From contig DASSZN010000376.1 in the NCBI GenBank assembly GCA_035702805.1, forward strand, positions 1 through 22,201: 22,201 nucleotides of DNA, written 5' to 3'. A model generated the notes under the pieces. That model saw nothing but the letters and a program-made list of their open reading frames with translations. It did not search any database and was not told the DNA's origin. The position numbers and the translations under genes are program-made. The DNA is from DASSZN01 sp035702805. Its GTDB lineage: Bacteria > Chloroflexota > Chloroflexia > Thermomicrobiales > Thermomicrobiaceae. Shown here one piece after another: positions 15,711 through 22,201 of this stretch; the first letter of the stretch is position 1, and each line of letters starts with the position of its first letter.

Positions 15711-16520
15711 TCAGGCGCCGCGAAGGCGGGCGATGAAGCCCCGCACCTCCTCCGGCTGCCGCTCGCGCGGCGTGTCGCCCAGAAGTCCGACCAGCGCGCT
15801 GCCGACTGCCACACCCTCGGCCAGCGCCCCCGCCCGCGCGACGTGCTCCGGCGCGGAGATGCCAAAGCCGATCACGAGCGGCAGGTCGGTGTGGCGCTTC
15901 ACCCGGGCGATGAACTCGTCCAACCCGGCCGAGAGGGCGCTCCGCGCACCGGTCACGCCAGTCAGTGACACGCAGTAGATGAACCCGCTCGCCTGGCGCC
16001 CGACGGCCGCCAGGTGCTCGTCGGTGTTGGTCGGGGCAACCATGAAGATGAGGTCGCGCCCGTGGCGCCGGCAGGCCTCGAGCAGCTCGCCGCTCTCGTC
16101 AGGCGGCAGATCCGGCACGATGATCCCATCGACCCCCGCGTCGGCACAGTCCGCCGCGAACCGCTCCAGACCGTAGCTGAGCAAGGGGTTGTAGTATCCC
16201 ATGAAGATTAGCGGGACGTCAACGCCTTCGTGACGGAGATCACGAGCCGTCTGGAGGCAATACGCCACCGTCACGCCGTTCTCGAGCGCGGCGTGGCTGG
16301 ACGCCTGAATCGTGGCCCCGTCTGCCAGCGGGTCGGAGAAGGGGATGCCCAGCTCCACCATCGCCGCGCCGCCGGCCACCAGCGCCGGCACGACCAGTTG
16401 AGCCGTGTCCAGCTCCGGGTGACCCACCGTCACGTACGGAAAGACGCCCGTCTCCCCGACCTCGCGCAGCCGGGCAAAGGTCGCGCCGATCCGGCTCTGT
16501 CGCGTCGTCGTACCCGTCAC
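15711..16520 (-). CDS. trpA: Tryptophan synthase alpha subunit
   Basis: A 269-residue alpha subunit that cleaves indole-3-glycerol phosphate to indole and glyceraldehyde 3-phosphate. Catalytic E56 and D67 lie in MVELGIPFSDPLADGATIQ. Other marks are YYNPLLSYG, GIIVPDLPPDES, FMVAPTNTDE, IYCVSLTGVTGAR and the phosphate-binding VIGFGIS and VGSALV. The ATG at 16520 overlaps the trpB stop by four bases (ATGA), coupling synthesis of the two subunits that channel indole in the alpha2-beta2 complex. Confidence 0.98.
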   Translation of the reverse strand: MTGTTTRQSRIGATFARLREVGETGVFPYVTVGHPELDTAQLVVPALVAGGAAMVELGIPFSDPLADGATIQASSHAALENGVTVAYCLQTARDLRHEGVDVPLIFMGYYNPLLSYGLERFAADCADAGVDGIIVPDLPPDESGELLEACRRHGRDLIFMVAPTNTDEHLAAVGRQASGFIYCVSLTGVTGARSALSAGLDEFIARVKRHTDLPLVIGFGISAPEHVARAGALAEGVAVGSALVGLLGDTPRERQPEEVRGFIARLRGA

Positions 16521-17740
16521 AGCGTCACCCCCAGCGCCTGCGCCACCGTGTGCATGTCCTTGTCGCCCCGGCCCGACAGGTTGACGATCATGATCTCACC
16601 CGGGCCGCGGCGCGCCGCGAGCTGCGTCGCCAGGTAAACCGCGTGCGCGGACTCCAGGGCCGGAATGATTCCCTCGGTCCGGCACAGCAACTGGAAGCCG
16701 TCCAGCGCCTGGGCGTCCGTGACCGGGTGGTAACTGGCACGCCCGACGTCCTTCAGGTAGCTATGCTCCGGCCCGACGCCGGGGTAGTCGAGACCGGCCG
16801 AGATGCTGTGCGCCTCGATGATCTGGCCGTCGTCGTCCTGCAGCACGTAGGAGCGGGAGCCGTGCAGTACCCCGACCCGCCCTTCGGTGAGCGTGGCCGC
16901 GTGCTTGCCGGACTCGATGCCCAGCCCCCCCGCCTCGGCCCCATACAACTCGACACCCTCGTCATCGATGAAGGAGTGGAAGATGCCCATGGCGTTCGAG
17001 CCACCGCCGACGCAGGCCACCACCGCGTCCGGCAACCGGCCGGCCTGCTCGAGCACCTGCCGGCGCGCCTCACGGCCGATGACCGACTGGAAGTCGCGGA
17101 CCAGGCGTGGGTAGGGGTCCATCCCGGCGACGGTGCCGAACAGGTAGTAGGTCGATCCCACGTTGGTTACCCAGTCGCGGATGGCCTCGTTGATGGCGTC
17201 CTTGAGCGTGCGGCTCCCCGACGTGACCGAGCGGACCTCCGCGCCCAGGAGCTTCATGCGGAAGACGTTGAGCGCCTGGCGCGCGATGTCGACCTCGCCC
17301 ATGTAGACGATACACTCGAGACCGAGCATGGCGCAGACGGTGGCCGTGGCGACCCCATGCTGGCCGGCGCCCGTCTCGGCAATGATGCGCGTCTTGCCCA
17401 TGCGCTTCGCCAGCAGCCCCTGGCCGACGGCGTTGTTGATCTTGTGCGCGCCCGTGTGCGCGAGGTCCTCGCGCTTGAGGAAGATGCGCGCGCCACCAAC
17501 GTGGCGCGACAGCGCCGTCGCCTCGTAGAGGGGTGTCGGGCGACCCACGTAGTGCGCCATCAGGCGGTCGAACTCGGCCTGGAAGGACGGGTCTCGCCGC
17601 GCCTCGTCGTAGGCGACGCGCAACTCCTCGATGGCCGGCAGCAGCGTCACCGGAGCGTACGTGCCGCCAAACTGGCCGAACCGTCCGCGCTCGTCGGGCA
17701 GTTCGGTCGCCCGCGGGCGACCGGTGCTGGTCGTCGTCAT
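16517..17740 (-). CDS. trpB: Tryptophan synthase beta subunit
   Basis: A 407-residue PLP-dependent beta subunit (TrpB1 type) joining indole and serine. K100 in REDLAHTGAHKINNAVGQ carries the cofactor, and the phosphate loop is CVGGGSNAMG (about 243-252). ETGAGQHGVATAT and ESGKHAATL are also present. The N-terminal GRFGQFGGTYAPVTLLPA begins typically. ATG 17740 follows GAGGAG on the minus strand. A 43-base gap separates it from trpF. Confidence 0.98.
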   Translation of the reverse strand: MTTTSTGRPRATELPDERGRFGQFGGTYAPVTLLPAIEELRVAYDEARRDPSFQAEFDRLMAHYVGRPTPLYEATALSRHVGGARIFLKREDLAHTGAHKINNAVGQGLLAKRMGKTRIIAETGAGQHGVATATVCAMLGLECIVYMGEVDIARQALNVFRMKLLGAEVRSVTSGSRTLKDAINEAIRDWVTNVGSTYYLFGTVAGMDPYPRLVRDFQSVIGREARRQVLEQAGRLPDAVVACVGGGSNAMGIFHSFIDDEGVELYGAEAGGLGIESGKHAATLTEGRVGVLHGSRSYVLQDDDGQIIEAHSISAGLDYPGVGPEHSYLKDVGRASYHPVTDAQALDGFQLLCRTEGIIPALESAHAVYLATQLAARRGPGEIMIVNLSGRGDKDMHTVAQALGVTL

Positions 17741-17783
17741 GGATGCTCCTCAATGTCGTTCGCGTGCGACGGATGCGACAAGG

Positions 17784-18554
17784 CTACCAGGACGGCCGGG
17801 CGACGGTCGAGCGCGCTCGCTCGGTGACGTGTCCCTCGAGTGCCGGCCCCGGCGCGGCCGGCGCGCGAGGAACGGCGAATGCCGCCCGCGCCCGCTCGAC
17901 GAAGCGCGCGATCTCCAGGTGGTCCTTTTGCCCACCGACCTCCACGCCGCTCGAGACGTCGACCCCGCGCGGGTGGACCGCCGCGATCGCCGCGGCGACG
18001 TTGTCCGGATTGAGGCCGCCGGCCAGGATCACCGGGTACTCCGCGGCCAGCCGTGCCGCCAGCGTCCAGTCGACGACCCGGCCGCTGCCGCCGGGCGCGT
18101 CCGCCACGTGCGCCTCGACCGTCAGCGCGCGCGGCGGCACGGCGGCCGACAGGTAGCGCTCGGCCAGGCGACGCGCGTCGTCGAGGCCGGTCTCGGGTCT
18201 CAGCCGGAGCGCCTTGATCGCCGGGCGCGCCACGGCGGCCAGCGAATCGGGCGGCTCCTCGCCGTGGAGCTGCACCAGGTCGAGGTCGAGCGCCTCGGCT
18301 GTCGCGTTCAGTCGCTCGACCGGCTCGTCGACGAACACCCCCACGACGAGCGGCGCGTTCGGCCCGGTCGAGTGGACCGCCGCGACGATCTCGGCCGCGG
18401 TCTCGAGCGTGACGCGCCGCCGTGCCGGCGCCAGGATCAGCCCGACGAGGTCCGCCCCGGCGTCGGCTGCCGCAACCCCGTCCGCCGGCGTCCGCAGGCT
18501 GCAGATCTTCACCAGGTGCCCGGTCGAAACGTCCGGCAGCCGTCGCGCGCTCAT
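17784..18554 (-). CDS. trpF: Phosphoribosylanthranilate isomerase, with atypical active-site residues
   Basis: A 256-residue (beta/alpha)8 isomerase that converts phosphoribosylanthranilate to CdRP. The catalytic Cys is C18, but its motif reads KICSLRTP rather than KICGLT. The usual catalytic Asp in the LLDA....GGTG loop appears as Glu (E147, VEAHV) with the rest of the loop, GGSGRVVDW, preserved in register. QLHGEE, ILAGGLNPDN and the phosphate-binding GVDVSSGVE are intact. An 18-residue extension precedes the first strand, and about 30 Ala/Pro/Arg-rich residues trail the last helix. Start ATG 18554 overlaps the trpC stop by four bases. Position and the conserved phosphate site make the identity secure, although the enzyme may be altered in activity. 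Confidence 0.93.
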   Translation of the reverse strand: MSARRLPDVSTGHLVKICSLRTPADGVAAADAGADLVGLILAPARRRVTLETAAEIVAAVHSTGPNAPLVVGVFVDEPVERLNATAEALDLDLVQLHGEEPPDSLAAVARPAIKALRLRPETGLDDARRLAERYLSAAVPPRALTVEAHVADAPGGSGRVVDWTLAARLAAEYPVILAGGLNPDNVAAAIAAVHPRGVDVSSGVEVGGQKDHLEIARFVERARAAFAVPRAPAAPGPALEGHVTERARSTVARPSW

Positions 18555-19351
18555 GCCAGCAGCCCCCGCAGCGACATCCGCCGGTCCGGCGCCGTCATCA
18601 GCGACTCGCCGACCAGGATGGCCGACGCCCCCGCCGCCGCCAGTCGACGGACGTCCGCCGGGCCGTGAATCCCGCTCTCGGCGACCACGACCCGGTCGGC
18701 GGGCACCAGTGGCGCCAGACGCTCGGTCGTGCCGAGGTCGACGGTGAAGCTCCGCAGATCACGGTTGTTGACGCCGATCACCGGTGCGCCCGCCGCGACG
18801 GCCACGCCGAGTTCCGCCTCGTCGTGCACCTCCACCAGCGCCTGCATCCCCCGGTCGCGCACCGCGTCGAGCATCTCGACGAGCAGATCACCGCCGAGCA
18901 ACGCCACGATCAGCAGGACCGCATCCGCGCCATGGGCACGCGCCTCGACCACCTGGTAGGGGTCGAGCAGGAAATCCTTGCGCAGCACCGGGCGCGGCTC
19001 GGCATCCGCGTGCGCGAGCGCCGCCACCGCGGCGAGGTCGGCGAGCGAGCCCTGGAAGAAGGGACCGTCGGTCAGGACCGAGATGGCGGCGGCTCCCGCC
19101 GCCAGATAGTCCCGCGCCACCTCCCGCGCGTCGATCCCCTCGGCGATCGGCCCGCGCGACGGCGAGGCACGCTTGACCTCGGCGATGACGCGCGTGCCGG
19201 TCCCCCGGAGCGCCCGGTCGAGGGGCAGCGCCGCCGGCTGGGCGGCGGCCAGCTCCTCGAGCCGCGCCGGCGGCACCGCCGCTCGCCGCGTCGCGAGGTC
19301 GGCGGCCGTTCGGGCCGCGATCCGGTCCAGGACCGTGCCGGTCGTCGCCAT
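18551..19351 (-). CDS. trpC: Indole-3-glycerol-phosphate synthase
   Basis: A 266-residue enzyme that closes the indole ring from CdRP. Key motifs are IAEVKRASPSRG with K60, SVLTDGPFFQGS, LRKDFLLDPYQV with K125, ALVEVHDEAEL with E174, IGVNNRDL (N195/N196) and VAESGI. The N-terminal helical extension (MATTGTVLDRIAARTAADLA) is normal for the family. ATG 19351 directly abuts the TAG stop of trpD (19352-19354) with no gap, so initiation is probably coupled to termination on trpD. Confidence 0.98.
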   Translation of the reverse strand: MATTGTVLDRIAARTAADLATRRAAVPPARLEELAAAQPAALPLDRALRGTGTRVIAEVKRASPSRGPIAEGIDAREVARDYLAAGAAAISVLTDGPFFQGSLADLAAVAALAHADAEPRPVLRKDFLLDPYQVVEARAHGADAVLLIVALLGGDLLVEMLDAVRDRGMQALVEVHDEAELGVAVAAGAPVIGVNNRDLRSFTVDLGTTERLAPLVPADRVVVAESGIHGPADVRRLAAAGASAILVGESLMTAPDRRMSLRGLLA

Positions 19352-20404
19352 CTAGGCCACGACCAGCCGCGCGTCGTCGGCGAGCCGGTTGCTCACCCGT
19401 ACCAGCTCGTCGAGCTTGGCCGCGGCGGCGCCGGAGTCGATCGACTCGGCGGCCAGCACCACACCGTCGCGGATCGAACCGACGGCGTCGGCGGCGTAGA
19501 GGGCGGCGGCCGCGTTCAGCAGCGTGATCGCGCGGGTGGCGCCGTTGCCGCCGTCCAGCACATGCCGGGTGATCGCCACGTTGTCCTCGACGCTGCCGCC
19601 GCGCACCTCCGCCAGCGGGGCGCCGGTGATGCCCAGTTCGGCGGGCTCGATCTGGAAGCGTCGAACGTCGACGCGCCCGTTGACCCGCACCTCGTTGACG
19701 ACCGTCGGCGCCGAGATGCTGACCTCATCCAGCCCGTCGTCGGAGGTCACCACCAGGGCGTGCGTCGTCCCGAGCAGCGCCAGCACCCGCGCCATCCGCT
19801 CGGCAACCTGCGGGTCAGGCACGCCGATCATCTGGAACGGGGCGGCGGCCGGGTTGGTGAGGGGACCGAGGATGTTGAAGACAGTCCGGATGCCGATCTC
19901 CTTGCGCGACGGGCCGGCGAAGCGCATCGCCGGGTGGAACACCGTGGCGTACATGAAGCCGATGCCGACCTCGTCGATGCAGCGGCCGACCTCGTCGGGC
20001 CCGAGGTCGATCTTGACGCCCAGTCCCTCGAGGACATCGGCCGCGCCGCAGCGGCTGGTCATGGCCCGGTTACCGTGCTTGGCGACCTTGACCCCGGCGC
20101 CCGCCACGACGAAGGCGGCCGTCGTCGAGATGTTGAAGGTGTGGGCCCGATCGCCGCCGGTGCCGACGATATCCACCACGGTCTCACCCGTGGCGAGCGG
20201 CACGCGGCGGGCGTGGCGGCGCATCGACTCGGCGAACCCGGCGATCTCCTCGTCGGTCTCGCCCCGCATGCGCAGCGCGGTCACCAGGGCGCCGATCTGC
20301 GCGCCGGTGGCCTCGCCGGTCATGATGGCGTCCATCGCATCGGCGGCCTCCGCCCGGGAGAGCCGCTCGCCGTCCACGACCTTCTGAATCGCTTCCCTGA
20401 CCAT
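19352..20404 (-). CDS. trpD: Anthranilate phosphoribosyltransferase
   Basis: A 350-residue enzyme transferring phosphoribose from PRPP to anthranilate. The PRPP/Mg-binding GTGGD is at 81-85, followed by FNISTTAAFVVAGAGVKVAKHGNRA. The usual S-S-x-S-G loop is here MTSRCGAADVLEGLG, a Cys replacing the more common Ser/Gly. FHPAMRFAGPSRKEIGIRTVFNILGPLTNPA is diagnostic. ATG 20404 has GGAGGGG five bases upstream on the minus strand. It lies 36 bases after trpG, and unlike enterobacteria the two are not fused. Confidence 0.97.
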   Translation of the reverse strand: MVREAIQKVVDGERLSRAEAADAMDAIMTGEATGAQIGALVTALRMRGETDEEIAGFAESMRRHARRVPLATGETVVDIVGTGGDRAHTFNISTTAAFVVAGAGVKVAKHGNRAMTSRCGAADVLEGLGVKIDLGPDEVGRCIDEVGIGFMYATVFHPAMRFAGPSRKEIGIRTVFNILGPLTNPAAAPFQMIGVPDPQVAERMARVLALLGTTHALVVTSDDGLDEVSISAPTVVNEVRVNGRVDVRRFQIEPAELGITGAPLAEVRGGSVEDNVAITRHVLDGGNGATRAITLLNAAAALYAADAVGSIRDGVVLAAESIDSGAAAAKLDELVRVSNRLADDARLVVA

Positions 20405-20440
20405 CTGTCCCCTCCGATCCCGGCTTCCCGGCCCGGGTGC

Positions 20441-21025
20441 CTAGTCTGCCGCCGCCAGCACGTCTGCCTTCAAGAAGTTCGCGAGCAGGTCCTTCCCGAC
20501 CGTCGTCAGGATCGACTCGGGGTGGAACTGGACTCCCTCGACGTCGAACCGCCGGTGGCGCAGCGCCATCACCACGCCGTCCTCGCTCCGCGCCGTGACC
20601 GCGAGGTCCGCCGGCAGCGTCGCCTCGTCCACCATCAGCGAGTGGTAGCGGGTGGCGACGAAGGGGTTCGGCAGCCCGGCGAAGAGGCCCTGGCCGTCGT
20701 GGCTGACGCGCGAGGTCTTGCCGTGCATCAGGCACGGTGCGTGCACTACCTCCGCGCCAAACGCCGCCCCGATCGCCTGGTGGCCCAGGCAGACCCCCAG
20801 GATCGGCACCCGGCCGGCAAGGGCCCGGATCAGCTCGACCGAGACGCCAGCCTCGCGCGGGGTGCAGGGCCCGGGCGAGATCACGACGCGCTCCGGCGCC
20901 ATGGCTCCGACCTCGCCGACGGTCACGGCGTCGTTCCGCCGCACCACCACCTCGGCCCCCAGTTCACACAGGTACTGGTACAGGTTGAAGGTGAACGAGT
21001 CGAAGTTGTCGATCAGCAGGATCAT
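20441..21025 (-). CDS. trpG: Anthranilate synthase glutamine amidotransferase subunit
   Basis: A 194-residue class I amidotransferase that supplies ammonia to TrpE. The N-terminus MILLIDNFDSFTFNLYQYL is typical. The catalytic triad is C79 (LGVCLGHQAIG), H168 and E170 (VQFHPESILT), with SPGPCTP and RYHSLMV also present. ATG 21025 overlaps the trpE stop by four bases; a longer open frame to 21109 runs over the end of trpE and adds 28 unrelated residues. A related p-aminobenzoate synthase subunit (PabA) looks the same, so the protein may serve folate synthesis as well. Confidence 0.96.
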   Translation of the reverse strand: MILLIDNFDSFTFNLYQYLCELGAEVVVRRNDAVTVGEVGAMAPERVVISPGPCTPREAGVSVELIRALAGRVPILGVCLGHQAIGAAFGAEVVHAPCLMHGKTSRVSHDGQGLFAGLPNPFVATRYHSLMVDEATLPADLAVTARSEDGVVMALRHRRFDVEGVQFHPESILTTVGKDLLANFLKADVLAAAD

Positions 21026-22201
21026 CGGGCGTCCTCCACCCCGGTCGCGCACTCCATCGTCTCCGCCAGCTCGACTGCCCGGACGAGCGCGCGCATCTTG
21101 TGGAAGCACTCCCGGTACTCGAACTCGGGCGTGCTGTCGGCGACGATGCCGCCACCGGCCTGCAGGTAGGCGACCCCGTCGCGCATCACCAGCGTCCGCA
21201 GCGTGATCGCGGTGTCGAGGTTGCCGCTGTAGTCGACGTAGCCGACGGTGCCCGAGTAGGGACCGCGCCGCTCCGGCTCCAACTCGGCGATGATCTGCAT
21301 CGCCCGGATCTTCGGCGCGCCGCTGACGGTACCGGCCGGGAAGCAGGCGCGCAGCGCGTCGACGCCGGTCAGGTTGTCGCGGATCTCCCCGGTGACGTGG
21401 CTGACCAGGTGCATCACGTGGCTGTAGCGCTCGATCTCCATCAGCTGCGGCACCCGCACCGTCCCCGGCCGTGCCACGCGTCCGATGTCGTTGCGGCCCA
21501 GGTCGACCAGCATGATGTGCTCGGCCCGCTCCTTCTCGTCGGCCGCCAGTTCCGCGGCGAGCGCGTCGTCCTCGCGCGCGTCGGCGCCGCGCGGCCGGGT
21601 GCCGGCGATCGGATGGGTCGTCAGCGTCTCGCCATCGAGCCGCACCAGCAGCTCGGGCGAGGCGCCGACGATGTGGGCGTCGTCCAGCTGCAGGTAGAAC
21701 ATGTAGGGCGACGGGTTGATCTTGCGCAGCGCCCGGTAGACCGTGAACGGGTGCGCGCCGGTCGGCAGCGCCACGCGCTGCGACAGCACGACCTGGATGA
21801 TGTCGCCGGCGTCGATGTAGGTCTTGGCGCGCTCGACCATCCGCGCGTAGGTCTCCGGCTCGACGTTGGGCGTCATGCGCTCGCCGACCGACGGCGCGGC
21901 CGGATCCACGGCGCCGCGCGGCAGTCGCGGCTCGCCGCCGAGCCGGCAGACCAGCCGCTCGATGCGGGCGACCGCGTCGCCGTATGCCTCGGCGAGCGGC
22001 CGGTGCTCGTCCACGTGGACGTGGCTGACGACCTTGATCGTCCGCTCCAGGTGGTCGAAGACCAGCATTGTGTCGACGAACATGAAGAAGGCGTCCGGGA
22101 AGCCAAGCGGGTCGGCCGGTGCGACCGGGAGGCGCTCGAAGTAGCGCACCGCCTCGTAGCTCAGGTAGCCGACGGCGCCGCCGAGGAAGCGTGGCAGTCC
22201 C
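21022..22201 (-). CDS. trpE: Anthranilate synthase component I, C-terminal part
   Basis: The gene runs off the right edge, so its start and N-terminal leucine-binding regulatory region are missing; about 392 residues are visible. The visible segment begins with GLPRFLGGAVGYLSYEAVRYFERLP, which is upstream of a GTG codon at 22149, so that GTG is not the start. The chorismate-binding domain has GDIIQVVLSQRV, PSPYMFYLQL, GASPELLVRL, THPIAGTRPRG, HIMLVDLGRNDIGRV, PAGTVSGAPKIRAMQII and AGGGIVADSTPEFEY. It makes anthranilate from chorismate together with TrpG and is probably feedback-inhibited by tryptophan. First visible gene of the trp-aro cluster; any attenuator or operator lies outside the window. 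Confidence 0.97.
   Translation of the reverse strand, partial: GLPRFLGGAVGYLSYEAVRYFERLPVAPADPLGFPDAFFMFVDTMLVFDHLERTIKVVSHVHVDEHRPLAEAYGDAVARIERLVCRLGGEPRLPRGAVDPAAPSVGERMTPNVEPETYARMVERAKTYIDAGDIIQVVLSQRVALPTGAHPFTVYRALRKINPSPYMFYLQLDDAHIVGASPELLVRLDGETLTTHPIAGTRPRGADAREDDALAAELAADEKERAEHIMLVDLGRNDIGRVARPGTVRVPQLMEIERYSHVMHLVSHVTGEIRDNLTGVDALRACFPAGTVSGAPKIRAMQIIAELEPERRGPYSGTVGYVDYSGNLDTAITLRTLVMRDGVAYLQAGGGIVADSTPEFEYRECFHKMRALVRAVELAETMECATGVEDAR

Noticed and set aside
18422..21169. A 915-codon plus-strand open frame opposite trpF, trpC, trpD and trpG
   Set aside because: It mirrors conserved genes on the other strand, has no recognisable domain, and long antisense frames are expected at this GC content.

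Overview
The window is about 70% G+C bacterial chromosome, densely coding, with no rRNA, tRNA, CRISPR array or mobile element that I can see. The gene content and protein style point to Chloroflexota, most likely a Sphaerobacter/Thermomicrobia-type thermophile: large Agl23-type (TIGR03663-like) membrane proteins, a trpEGDCFBA cluster, GTG/TTG-rich starts and very GC-rich third positions. This placement is inference from recognised protein families, not a database result.

Layout. (1) 1-3364, + strand: two consecutive membrane proteins of the Agl23-like glycosyltransferase-related family, the first cut by the window edge; their C-terminal domains look related. (2) 3365-3731: a gene-poor gap with hairpins between convergent genes. 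(3) 3732-6610: a signalling block, with a receiver-only response regulator on the minus strand divergent from an OmpR-type regulator and its sensor histidine kinase. (4) 6732-9516: dxs (isoprenoid precursor synthesis) with a clear promoter and leader hairpin, then rsmG (16S rRNA methylation). (5) 9660-12006: a CoA-disulfide-reductase-like flavoprotein and a PHP-family (CpsB/YwqE-type) phosphatase. (6) 12085-13379: a ribosome/RNA operon rpsP-khpA-rimM, with a textbook promoter, a structured leader and a hairpin between rpsP and khpA. (7) 13367-22201, minus strand: an aromatic amino-acid cluster, read in transcription order as trpE(partial)-trpG-trpD-trpC-trpF-trpB-trpA-aroH-aroF, followed by hisIE.

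How the genes work together. The minus-strand cluster makes DAHP (aroF), sends chorismate to prephenate (aroH) and runs all seven steps or subunits from chorismate to tryptophan. Four gene pairs overlap by ATGA and trpD/trpC abut exactly, which suggests translational coupling. The arrangement recalls the Bacillus aromatic supra-operon but with the common-pathway genes at the 3' end.

Most of the window is well-understood housekeeping DNA; I do not see a new defence or mobile system. The points most worth checking are the structured rpsP leader and the rpsP-khpA hairpin, the non-canonical active-site residues of TrpF, the palindrome in the divergent response-regulator promoter region, the orphan receiver, and the tandem, diverged Agl23-like proteins.
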